Assembly: GCA_900553645.1 (NCBI GenBank)
Contig: USEE01000063.1
Coordinates: 1-7,414, forward strand
Direction: 5' to 3'
DNA from: an uncultured Eubacteriales bacterium
Lineage (GTDB): Bacteria > Bacillota_A > Clostridia > Christensenellales > Aristaeellaceae
Length of the DNA stretch: 7,414 nucleotides
The position numbers and the translations under genes were made by a program. Below the pieces are notes generated by a model. That model saw only the letters and a program-made list of their open reading frames with translations. It had not been told where the DNA came from and did not search any database. This document shows positions 1 through 5,903 of this stretch, piece by piece; the stretch's first letter is position 1; each line of letters begins with the position of its first letter.

Positions 1-274
1 CACATTAACGGTACTCATCTCGGCCTGACTGTCCCAGCCCTTCAGCGCGCCGGTCAGCTTGTCGATTTCGTATTGCAGCCTTGAGGCCTCGGCCTCCAGC
101 TCCAGCACCTCGTTTAAGTCGCTGGCCGAGCTGGTCAGTTCCTTCACGCGGTTCAGCTGCGTGCGGTACGTATCCAGCCGGAGTGCCGTATCGCTGTACT
201 GGGACGAAACGTCCTGCGCGCTTACCTCGCTGCGGGTAACACTGCCTATGCCGCGCATCTGCTCGACAAATCGC
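1..274 (-). CDS. DUF4349 domain, C-terminal part of the anti-sigma protein (partial, cut by adapter and by window edge)
   Basis: Reading the minus strand from 273 gives 91 open codons running off the left edge. It starts RFVEQMRGIGSVTRSEVSAQ and continues through QDVSSQYSDTALRL. The pattern G-x-V-x-S-x-x-x-x-x-Q-D-V-[ST]-x-Q-Y-x-D, then a long charged helical stretch (about residues 35-80 of the fragment, likely coiled coil) ending in MSTVNV, is the DUF4349 signature (family knowledge). It matches the second half of the domain whose first half is at 308-1004 on the same strand, so I infer that both are one gene. The two parts are in different frames and separated by an adapter. In this frame the adapter translates as LLYTSDAADE, a familiar contaminant peptide. 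The usual C-terminal membrane segment of DUF4349 proteins would lie left of the window. A gene caller may start this piece at the internal ATG at 258; that is not a real start. Confidence 0.72.
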
Positions 275-307
275 TCGTCGGCAGCGTCAGATGTGTATAA
301 GAGACAG
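275..307 (+). other. Illumina Nextera Read 1 adapter with Tn5 mosaic end (sequencing artefact)
   Basis: The 33 bases match the whole Nextera transposase Read 1 adapter: a 14-base primer tail TCGTCGGCAGCGTC at 275-288, then the 19-base Tn5 mosaic end AGATGTGTATAAGAGACAG at 289-307. A perfect 33-base match to a synthetic oligonucleotide is not natural sequence. Its orientation says that the genomic insert began at 308 and continued rightward, so the join at 274/275 is chimeric. It sits inside a coding region and shifts the frame. Confidence 0.97.
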
Positions 308-1004
308 CGCCATACTTGGTCAGCAGGCTCTTTATCTCGCTAAGGTCATTGTCGAAATCGCCGGTATCGATATTCAGCGTCGCACTGCGCAGCCGCTTGG
401 CCATGCTCGTACTGCCTGAATCGCCGTCCACGTCGAGTATGCCGCCCGAGGACGTTGCGCCCAAAGCGTCACTGCCAGAATAGCTATACTTGGGCTGTAC
501 CGCGTCAGCGGCCTCGTCATCACTTTCGGCCGTCGCCATCAGCGCATATTCGGTCGGCAGCGCGTCCGATTCGCCATCCAAGCTTACGGCCATGGCGCGC
601 GGTGTGGAGGAATAAACTTCGTATTCGTTCTCAATCACCGCCGTAGGCTGTGCGGTCATATTTGCCATATTGCCGCTCATGCGGTTTATCACCGTCGCAC
701 CCGCCAGCAGTACAAAGCCCGCCGCCACGCCCGAAAGCGCCCTTACCCAGCCGCGCGTGCGGCGCGTACTGTGCTCCTCGCGCACGGCTTTGCGCCAGCC
801 GCGCTCGAATTCGACGGGCGTTTCCAGATCGTCGTCCATATGCGCAAGCATATCGCGCACGGACGCAAGCTGTTCGTATTCCTCCCGGCAGTCCGCGCAC
901 GCCGCCATATGTGTGCGCATCGCGTCGGCCATTTCGTCTGACAGTTCGCCGTCGAGAAGCGGATGGACGTTTTTCTGGAATTCCTCGCAGTTCACAGGCA
1001 CCAT
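308..1004 (-). CDS. Anti-sigma factor: zinc-finger (zf-HC2), one transmembrane helix, DUF4349 ectodomain (N-terminal part, broken by adapter)
   Basis: This is probably the membrane-bound inhibitor of the ECF sigma factor encoded just upstream. The ATG at 1004 has a strong AAGGAGGGG site 7 bases before it. Visible domains are a zinc-binding anti-sigma motif with Cys6 and His32-x3-Cys36-x2-Cys39 (HMAACADC), a cytoplasmic linker to about residue 85, one membrane helix at about 86-106 (around GVAAGFVLLAGATVI), a low-complexity acidic extracytoplasmic linker to about 200, and the start of DUF4349 from about 203 (LRSATLNIDTGDFDNDL, then LLTKYG). Genuine sequence stops at 308. The open frame continues through the adapter to 246 and adds a false tail containing SYTHLTLPT. 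Zf-HC2 anti-sigmas bind sigma regions 2 and 4 in the cytoplasm (family knowledge). The DUF4349 part would face outward and may sense an envelope signal (inference). The sigma-anti-sigma gap is 68 bases, consistent with one operon. Confidence 0.85.
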
Positions 1005-1072
1005 ATCCGCCCCTCCTTACTAAGATTTATGTTTAAGCGATTTTACGGCGCGCGCCCTCAAATCGTTTACAT

Positions 1073-1660
1073 CTATTTGACGGCCGTGCGTCCAAAAAGT
1101 TCCGACTGTTTTGACAGTATTTCCCGCAATTTTTCGCGTCCGCGACTTATGCGCGATTTTATTGTGCCCACGTTTGCGTCCAGTATCGACGCGATTTCGT
1201 CGTATGAATAGCCCTTGACATCGCGCAGTATTATCGCGGCGCGCATATCGTCGGGCAGGGACTGTATCGCCTGATTGAGCGCGTTCTGCTTTTCTACGCG
1301 CAGGCCGTGTTCCTCGGGCGTATCGCCGGTGTCGGTTGGCGACCAGCCGTTATCCACCAGCGAATCCAGAGACGTTACCTTGCGCGCCTTGCGCCGCCTG
1401 AGTTCGTCCAGGCAGGTATTCATCGTAATGCGGTATATCCATGTGGCCAGCGCGGACTGACCCTTGAACGAGCCCATCGCGCGATATATGCGCACCATTG
1501 CCTCCTGCGCGCAGTCCTGCGCATCTTCGCGATTGCCCATCATGCGCAGGGCAATGGCATAGATGCGGCTTTCATGCGACTGCATCAGTTCCTCAAAAGC
1601 CTGCACGTCGCCCTTACAGGCGCGCCTTAAAAGCAGCTCGTCGCCTTGCACACGTATCAC
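1073..1660 (-). CDS. ECF-type RNA polymerase sigma-70 factor (SigW/RpoE-like)
   Basis: The 195-residue protein has the size and two-domain build of extracytoplasmic-function sigma factors. Region 2 spans about 21-90: AFEELMQSHESRIYAIALRM, then the core-binding and -10 reading stretch with DAQDCAQEAMVRIYRAMGSF and ATWIYRITMNTCLDELRRR. A variable acidic linker at 97-125 follows. Region 4 spans about 127-180: LPDDMRAAIILRDVKGYSYDEIA, then the -35-binding helix-turn-helix GTIKSRISRGREKLR. ECF factors of this type redirect RNA polymerase to envelope-stress promoters and are held inactive by a cognate membrane anti-sigma, here the next gene. The start is GTG at 1660 with only a weak GCGGGG site. 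A second GTG at 1653, three codons in, is equally possible. The stop is TAG at 1073. The specific regulon cannot be read from the window. Confidence 0.93.
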   Translation of the reverse strand: MIRVQGDELLLRRACKGDVQAFEELMQSHESRIYAIALRMMGNREDAQDCAQEAMVRIYRAMGSFKGQSALATWIYRITMNTCLDELRRRKARKVTSLDSLVDNGWSPTDTGDTPEEHGLRVEKQNALNQAIQSLPDDMRAAIILRDVKGYSYDEIASILDANVGTIKSRISRGREKLREILSKQSELFGRTAVK

Positions 1661-1690
1661 CCCGCTTAAAATTAATCATCATTCAAATTT

Positions 1691-1719
1691 ATTATACACT
1701 CTTTTAGTTTAGTTTGGAA
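1691..1719 (-). promoter_or_regulatory. Candidate proximal promoter of the sigma/anti-sigma operon
   Basis: On the minus strand a perfect TATAAT (1691-1696) lies 17 bases after a poor -35, TTCCAA (1714-1719, 3 of 6). This places a transcript start about 24 bases before the GTG at 1660. The surroundings are strongly AT-rich compared with the genes. No ECF-type (GAAC/CGTA-like) autoregulatory promoter is clear on this strand. Confidence 0.45.
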
Positions 1720-1802
1720 GTGGTATTTTATCCTTGAAACCGACCATTTGTCGCACGTATGGGCTTTGAGCCAGATTCGGGCTTTTGACTTAACATAATG
1801 TA

Positions 1803-1831
1803 TTTATTGATGGGAGCAAAATATTCGTCAA
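1803..1831 (-). promoter_or_regulatory. Candidate distal sigma-A-type promoter of the sigma/anti-sigma operon
   Basis: The minus strand reads TTGACG (1826-1831, 5 of 6 to consensus), a 17-base spacer, then AATAAA (1803-1808, 4 of 6). It begins right after the fucosidase terminator hairpin, so a transcript from here would be independent of the fucosidase and have a leader of about 135 bases. It is an alternative to, or works together with, the TATAAT at 1691. Confidence 0.35.
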
Positions 1832-1839
1832 AGAGAATT

Positions 1840-1866
1840 GCCTCCTGCGCGCGCGGCGCAGGAGGC
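1840..1866 (-). terminator. Terminator hairpin after the fucosidase gene
   Basis: This is a perfect 11-bp GC-rich inverted repeat (GCCTCCTGCGC at 1840-1850 and its complement at 1856-1866) with a 5-base loop. It starts 13 bases beyond the fucosidase stop codon. On the minus strand the hairpin is followed by AATTCTCTTTG, a mediocre U-tract, so termination may be partial. The opposite side (GATTGTATATGG) is no better, and there is no + strand gene to end here. Confidence 0.6.
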
Positions 1867-1879
1867 GATTGTATATGGC

Positions 1880-3250
1880 TTAGTAAATGGCTATTCCGAT
1901 GTCCTCGACGCGATCGCGCGCGCCGGTTATAAGCACCTTTACTGCGTCGGTCTTTATGCTGGAATGACCCGGCACTGCCAACGGATTTATCTGCTTATGG
2001 CCTATGGTCGCGCCGCCGGTCAGGTCGCGCCATATGCCGAAGCTGTCGCGGAGCATTATGCGGTAGCCGGTAACGCGCTGGCCCCTGGCGATCTGCTCGC
2101 GCAGTTCGACGTAGCTTATCTCCCGCTCCTCGCCCAGTTCCACGACGAACTCGCACTGGTTGCCCGCAGGGCGGTCGGTGCGCTCGACCTTTTTGCCCTC
2201 GGCCAGGTTCCTGCCGAACGCAGCCTTGAGTGCCTGACCAAATTCGGCAAGGCGCTTTACGTCGCGCGGGTCGAACTTGCCGTTGGGCATGGGCGGTATG
2301 TTCAGGTTGAAGCACGCGTTATGGCCAACCGAGTTCATATAGGTCTTCATCAGGCGCTCGACCGAATACGGCTCCTCATTTTCATGATAGAACCAGCCGG
2401 GACGGATGGACATATCAACCTCCGCGCCGCAGAAGTTCAGTCCGCGTGAGCGCGCGATAAGCTCGTCGCTGCCTATGTCCTCCTGAGGGTTGTACAGGTA
2501 GTCCAGCTGATCCACGCCCTCGACATACCACGGGCCGGGGCCGCTCTGCGGGCCGCTGGTCAGCTTGCACAGCTCGTTGGGCACGACCGCCCACTCGCTT
2601 ACGCGGCTGGTACCGGCCTCGTTGCCTATCCAGCGGGTGTCGGGGCCGCCGTCCTGGAATATGACGGCGCCCGGCTGATACTTGCGCACCAACTCGATTA
2701 TGCCGGGGAAGTCGTACACCTGCTTGCGGCCGTTGGGGCCTTCGCCGCACGCGCCGTCCAGCCATACGCAGAATATATCGCCGTAGCCAGTCAGCAGCTC
2801 GGTAAGCTGCTTCTTATAATAATCGTTATACTCGTCGGTGCCGTAGAGCTTGGAATTCCTGTCCCACGGAGAGAGGTAGAAGCCGAATTCGATACCGCCG
2901 CGGCGGCACGCCTCGGACGCTTCCTTAACCACGTCGATGTCCAGTGGGCAGTTCTTAACCGAATGCTCGGTGTATTTGCTGGGCCACAGGCAGAAGCCGT
3001 CGTGGTGCTTGGCGGTCAGTATCATGCCCTTCATACCGGCGGACTTGATTGCCTCGACCCACTGGTCGCAGTCCAGCTCGGTGGGGTTGAATATGCGCTC
3101 ATCCTCGTCGCCCAGGCCCCACTCAAGGCCGGTATAGGTGTTGGGCGAAAAGTGCACAAACGCATAGAATTCGCGGTCGTACCATTTCATCTGCCTGTCG
3201 GAGGGCGTTACATGCGCGGCCTCGACCAGGAACTTTCTCATCTCGTCCAT
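1880..3250 (-). CDS. Alpha-L-fucosidase, glycoside hydrolase family 29 (GH29-B-like)
   Basis: A retaining exo-fucosidase that would release L-fucose from oligosaccharides. The ATG at 3250 is chosen because AAAAGGAGAT sits just before it; the frame stays open to 3304 but has no ribosome site there. The protein is 456 residues, starting MDEMRKFLVEAAHVTPSDRQ. Family marks are FYAFVHFSPNTYTG near 28-41, TAKHHDGFCLWPS at 79-91 (substrate-contacting His-His at 82-83), GFYLSPWDRN, the nucleophile motif VWLDGACGEG (Asp165), and GPDTRWIGNEAG with Glu211 as likely acid/base. The 46-residue spacing of this Asp/Glu pair resembles the alpha-1,3/1,4-fucosidase subgroup (GH29-B). Residues from about 360 form a small C-terminal beta-sandwich-like part. 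No signal peptide or membrane segment is visible, so it probably acts in the cytoplasm on imported oligosaccharides. The linkage preference is inferred. It has its own promoter and terminator and is transcribed away from the repressor gene. Confidence 0.92.
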   Translation of the reverse strand: MDEMRKFLVEAAHVTPSDRQMKWYDREFYAFVHFSPNTYTGLEWGLGDEDERIFNPTELDCDQWVEAIKSAGMKGMILTAKHHDGFCLWPSKYTEHSVKNCPLDIDVVKEASEACRRGGIEFGFYLSPWDRNSKLYGTDEYNDYYKKQLTELLTGYGDIFCVWLDGACGEGPNGRKQVYDFPGIIELVRKYQPGAVIFQDGGPDTRWIGNEAGTSRVSEWAVVPNELCKLTSGPQSGPGPWYVEGVDQLDYLYNPQEDIGSDELIARSRGLNFCGAEVDMSIRPGWFYHENEEPYSVERLMKTYMNSVGHNACFNLNIPPMPNGKFDPRDVKRLAEFGQALKAAFGRNLAEGKKVERTDRPAGNQCEFVVELGEEREISYVELREQIARGQRVTGYRIMLRDSFGIWRDLTGGATIGHKQINPLAVPGHSSIKTDAVKVLITGARDRVEDIGIAIY

Positions 3251-3255
3251 TGCAG

Positions 3256-3264
3256 ATCTCCTTT
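3256..3264 (-). promoter_or_regulatory. Ribosome binding site fixing the fucosidase start
   Basis: The minus strand reads AAAGGAGAT ending 5 bases before the ATG at 3250. It decides for this start over the ATG at 3304. Just upstream on the transcript is CCGC-GCAA-GCGG (within about 3268-3280), a small 4-bp stem with a GNRA-type loop, possibly fortuitous. Confidence 0.75.
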
Positions 3265-3315
3265 TAACCGCTTGCGCGGCGTGATTAAGCGTATGCCCTT
3301 GCAATTTCCTTCCTC

Positions 3316-3345
3316 ATTATATCATGCCGCGCCGCCATTTGCCAG
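3316..3345 (-). promoter_or_regulatory. Extended -10 promoter of the fucosidase gene
   Basis: On the minus strand TGATATAAT is a perfect extended -10 (TATAAT at 3316-3321, TG at 3323-3324). A weak -35, CTGGCA, lies 18 bases upstream (3340-3345, 4 of 6). The predicted start near 3309 gives a leader of about 60 bases. The promoter does not overlap the BlaI-type operators, the nearer of which begins 46 bases upstream of this -35. Confidence 0.6.
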
Positions 3346-3391
3346 ACATATTTATTTTGTGCGATGATTTTATCGCGTTTATGTGCCGCGT

Positions 3392-3405
3392 TATACAATT
3401 GTATA
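3392..3405. promoter_or_regulatory. BlaI/MecI-type operator 1
   Basis: A perfect 14-bp palindrome, TATACAATTGTATA, containing TACA-NN-TGTA, the conserved core of BlaI/MecI operators. It ends exactly at the base before the -35 box of the repressor promoter. A bound repressor dimer would sit against RNA polymerase. Confidence 0.82.
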
Positions 3406-3434
3406 TTGACAGGTAAGTTATACAGTTGTATAAT
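3406..3434 (+). promoter_or_regulatory. Consensus sigma-A promoter of the repressor/peptidase operon
   Basis: TTGACA (3406-3411), a 17-base spacer and TATAAT (3429-3434) match the vegetative consensus at every hexamer position. The transcript should start near 3441, about 60 bases before the ATG at 3501. Such a strong promoter is expected to be held down by the two flanking operators and to fire when the repressor is removed. Confidence 0.88.
3419..3432. promoter_or_regulatory. BlaI/MecI-type operator 2
   Basis: TATACAGTTGTATA is a palindrome except at its central pair, again with TACA-NN-TGTA. The dyad extends by one more pair to 3418-3433. It covers the end of the spacer and most of the -10 box, so repressor and polymerase cannot bind together. 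Its centre is 27 bp from that of operator 1, so the two dimers would sit on roughly opposite-to-oblique faces of the helix. Confidence 0.82.
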
Positions 3435-3500
3435 TTATTCATAGGCAAAATATGTTTTGAACAGCCAATATCAATTTCATTTGAGAAGGAGGGATTGCTT

Positions 3501-3893
3501 ATGAAGCGACTGCCCGATGCAGAGTTCGACGTGATGGCGTGCATATGGCAATGCGACGCGCCCGTGACCAGCGGCGAAATAATGCGGCGCATGGGCAGCG
3601 AGCGCGGCTGGAAAACACCCGCGCTGATAACGCTCTTAAACCGGCTGATAGAGCGCGGCTTTCTGCGCAGTGAAAAGCCGGGCAGGGAGCGGCTGTACTA
3701 CCCGCTGGTTGCGCGCGACGAATACCTGCAATACGAAACCGAACACTTTTTAAGCCGCGTGCACGGCGGATCCCTGCGCAGTCTGATGAGCGCGCTCGGC
3801 GGCGGGAATGAACTGACACGCGCCGACTGCGAGGAGCTGATAAGCTGGGCGCGCGCCAAGGAAGCCGAATGTCCGGACGAGCGACAACATTGA
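3501..3893 (+). CDS. BlaI/MecI-family transcriptional repressor
   Basis: This winged-helix repressor (130 residues, normal for the family at about 120-130) starts at the ATG with AAGGAGGG 7 bases upstream; the frame is open further up but without a ribosome site. The N-terminal KRLPDAEFDVMACIWQC is the typical family opening. The DNA-binding domain covers about 5-75, with VTSGEIMRRM and recognition helix KTPALITLLNRLIERGFL, then a wing ending ERLYYPLV. The C-terminal dimerisation part (about 76-118) has HGGSLRSLMSAL and ELTRADCEELISWA. In BlaI and MecI the protease-sensitive bond is Asn-Phe in this region; here the aligned pair is Ala98-Leu99. It should bind the two TACA-NN-TGTA operators upstream and repress its own operon. 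The M56 peptidase gene follows after 7 bases, and a signal through it is expected to inactivate this repressor. Confidence 0.93.
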   Translation: MKRLPDAEFDVMACIWQCDAPVTSGEIMRRMGSERGWKTPALITLLNRLIERGFLRSEKPGRERLYYPLVARDEYLQYETEHFLSRVHGGSLRSLMSALGGGNELTRADCEELISWARAKEAECPDERQH

Positions 3894-3900
3894 AAGGCAG

Positions 3901-5889
3901 GTGCGGACTTTGCCTAGATTCATAAGTTCACTTTTTACCTGCTCACTGGCCATGAGCATTGCCGCGCTTGCGATAATGCTGTGCGGGATGCTTGTCAGGC
4001 GCTTTGCACGCACGCGCAGTATATCGGCGCGGGTAGTGCGGCGGGTGTGGATAATCGTCGCGCTGGGCTTTGCGTGCCCGGTTCGGCCGCAGTTTTCGCA
4101 CATTATCAGTCTGCCTCCGCGCGCACAGTCGGCGGTCGGCGCAATTTCGACAGGCATACGCGCCGCACTGCCGCGCATTGCCCTGAACGTAAATACAAAC
4201 GTAAATGCGCAGGCTGTGCCAATCAGCGCTGCTCCATCGCCCGCCGTTCAGTTCAGCATGCACGACGCGCTGTTTGCCGTGTGGCTGTGCGGTGCGATTG
4301 CGGTGCTGGCCGTTGGCATAGTGCGGCACGTGCGGTTCAGGCATATCGTACTGCGCTGGTCAGAGCCAGCGCCCAACGCTGTGCGCGCGCTTGTATCCAT
4401 GCGGGTTCGTGTGCTGGTTTCGCCCGCCGCGCGCACGCCGATGCTTATCGGACTTTTCAGGCTAATTATCGTACTGCCGCGCGCCGATTACCCGCCTGAT
4501 GAGCTGCGGCTGATACTTGCTCACGAACAGGCGCATATGGAAGGCGGCGACATCGCGTTAAAGTACCTTATGCTTGTCGTACGCGCGATGCACTGGTTCA
4601 ACCCGATCATGCCCGCGATTACGCGTGAGATTGAGCTTGCATGTGAACAGTCATGCGACGAGCGCACGCTGGCTTCGCAGTCTGGCCAGCGCATGACATA
4701 CGTATCGGCGATACTTACCTCAGCCTTTAACCAGCACACATCACCGCTGACAACCGATTTTTCAGGAGGAAAGCACGTCATGAAACGCAGGATAAGCGCT
4801 ATGTTCAAGCAAAAGACCCGGCGCATGGGCGCGCTGATTACCTTAACCGCCCTGGCGATCACCGCAATCTTTCCCTCATTTGCGGCGCTAGCGCTTGAGG
4901 ACTCGGCCACGGCACAGCCGTATTCCGACGAATACACGTTGCGCGGCGGCGATTCGGCCGACGACATTCTGCACGACATATTCGCGCTGGCGCTCACGCG
5001 CGTCGGCGACGGGCAGGGCGATCTGCCCTATGCCCAGTTGATAATCGCCAGCGACAACGTGGACGACTTCATCCGTTACGCACTGGACGCGTGCGCGCGT
5101 CTGGAAGCAAGCGCCGATTTCGACACAGCCGCCGCGCAGATGGTCGAAGATCACGAGCTGGGGCAATGGGCCGTGGATACATTGCGCGCCGCGCCCGAGG
5201 GCTTTTCGGTAAACAGACTGCTTACGGCCGAATCGGATGGGCTTTATGCGGCGATGCTCAGTCTGCTGGAACGCGGTTCACTTGACCAGCAAAGCATACT
5301 GTGCGCTGGCTGGCTGTACGAACTGGCCGAAGCCGACGACGTCCGAGTCGATAAGGCCGGGGCGCTGGACGCTGTTACTGCGTGGTCGCGTGCAACCGGC
5401 ACGAATATGTTCGGCATACTTGACGGCAGCACGTCCGCGCCTATCGCTGATGCGGATTCCGCGAATGAGGAAAGTGTTGCCGCACTAGACCGCATACTCG
5501 CTCTGGCGCTAAACAGCGCTGCCGGGGACGACGACCTCCAGCGCGCGCGCACGATAATCGCCACCGGCGATGTGGAAGGCACGATCTGCGCGGCGTTGCC
5601 GATCAGCGGCAAAAACGTTTCGGAGCAGACCAGCGAGGACATACGCCTCATGCTGAGACTGGCCTCGGGCGAAATCACGCCCGCAATGACGCAAATGCTT
5701 ATTTCTGGCCAATCCGATGCAAAAGGCTTGCTGTGCGCGGCATGGTACAGCGAGATAATCGATTCTAGCCTTAACAACATGCAAACCTTACCCGATGGCG
5801 CGGAGCGTACCGCACTAAGCGAAACCATAGTTCAAATGCAATCTGCACTTGAGACGTGGCGCGACATAAGCAAGCTTGACATACCTTAA
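3901..5889 (+). CDS. BlaR1/MecR1-type M56 membrane metallopeptidase with a duplicated, non-PBP extracytoplasmic sensor
   Basis: Signal-transducing zinc protease, 662 residues from GTG 3901. A TTG at 3910 with better-spaced AGGTG is an alternative start. Predicted membrane helices lie at about 8-30, 41-60, 123-142 and 310-330. The cytoplasmic M56 domain between the third and fourth has PMLIGLFRLIIVLP, the zinc motif HEQAH (His208, Glu209, His212), MHWFNPI and CEQSCDE, in which Glu249-x3-Asp253 fits the third ligand. The family motif FSGGKHVMKRRI (to about 298) precedes the last helix, in the area where BlaR1 self-cleaves. Residues about 331-662 lie outside and replace the penicillin-binding sensor of BlaR1. 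There is no SxxK/SxN/KTG set, but two related units at about 351-510 and 524-655. Translation is probably coupled to the repressor gene (7-base gap). By family analogy ligand binding outside activates the protease, which relieves repression. The ligand is unknown. Confidence 0.9.
   Translation: MRTLPRFISSLFTCSLAMSIAALAIMLCGMLVRRFARTRSISARVVRRVWIIVALGFACPVRPQFSHIISLPPRAQSAVGAISTGIRAALPRIALNVNTNVNAQAVPISAAPSPAVQFSMHDALFAVWLCGAIAVLAVGIVRHVRFRHIVLRWSEPAPNAVRALVSMRVRVLVSPAARTPMLIGLFRLIIVLPRADYPPDELRLILAHEQAHMEGGDIALKYLMLVVRAMHWFNPIMPAITREIELACEQSCDERTLASQSGQRMTYVSAILTSAFNQHTSPLTTDFSGGKHVMKRRISAMFKQKTRRMGALITLTALAITAIFPSFAALALEDSATAQPYSDEYTLRGGDSADDILHDIFALALTRVGDGQGDLPYAQLIIASDNVDDFIRYALDACARLEASADFDTAAAQMVEDHELGQWAVDTLRAAPEGFSVNRLLTAESDGLYAAMLSLLERGSLDQQSILCAGWLYELAEADDVRVDKAGALDAVTAWSRATGTNMFGILDGSTSAPIADADSANEESVAALDRILALALNSAAGDDDLQRARTIIATGDVEGTICAALPISGKNVSEQTSEDIRLMLRLASGEITPAMTQMLISGQSDAKGLLCAAWYSEIIDSSLNNMQTLPDGAERTALSETIVQMQSALETWRDISKLDIP
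4951..5868 (+). repeat. Tandem duplication within the sensor domain (protein-level repeat)
   Basis: Residues 360-395 (IFALALTRV...DLPYAQLIIASDNVDDFI...AL) align with 532-566 (ILALALNSA...DLQRARTIIATGDVEGTI...AL) at about 15 identities in 36 with one gap. Further on, ILCAGWLYEL (466-475) matches LLCAAWYSEI (610-619), and the ends ALDAVTAWSRATG and MQSALETWRDIS look alike. The second copy is shorter, with about 27 residues missing between the two matched blocks. All four cysteines of the sensor fall two per copy: 398 and 468, then 563 and 612. No DNA-level repeat is obvious, so the duplication is old. Confidence 0.72.
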
Positions 5890-5903
5890 AGCACAAACAT
5901 AGT

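Noticed and set aside
246..307. C-terminal extension of the anti-sigma frame past 308 (SYTHLTLPT tail)
   Set aside because: It is translated adapter plus out-of-frame sequence, not a natural C-terminus.
289..307. Tn5 mosaic end as evidence of a transposon
   Set aside because: The flanking 14-base primer tail shows that this is the synthetic library adapter; there is no transposase, second end or target duplication.
59..343. Open frame on the + strand, 94 codons
   Set aside because: It is antisense to DUF4349 coding sequence and runs through the adapter (peptide SDVYKRQ); it has no family resemblance and no ribosome site.
1838..2449. 203-codon + strand open frame
   Set aside because: Antisense shadow of the fucosidase in GC-rich DNA; the opposite strand has clear GH29 motifs and this one has none. 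The same holds for the + frame at 2963-3367.
3251..3500. Riboswitch, tRNA or catabolite (cre) site in the divergent region
   Set aside because: I saw no cloverleaf, no known riboswitch core and no acceptable cre match; promoters, operators and a small GNRA-like hairpin account for what is visible.
3901..4499. Overlapping open frames on both strands inside the M56 gene (for example 3981-4499 + and 3943-4344 -)
   Set aside because: They are Arg/Ala/Cys-rich out-of-frame translations of a GC-rich gene, and the M56 frame carries the zinc motif.
5713..5724. SDAK (residues 605-608) as a penicillin-binding SxxK motif
   Set aside because: It stands alone, with no SxN or KTG partner and no surrounding PBP-like sequence; the repeat alignment explains the region better.
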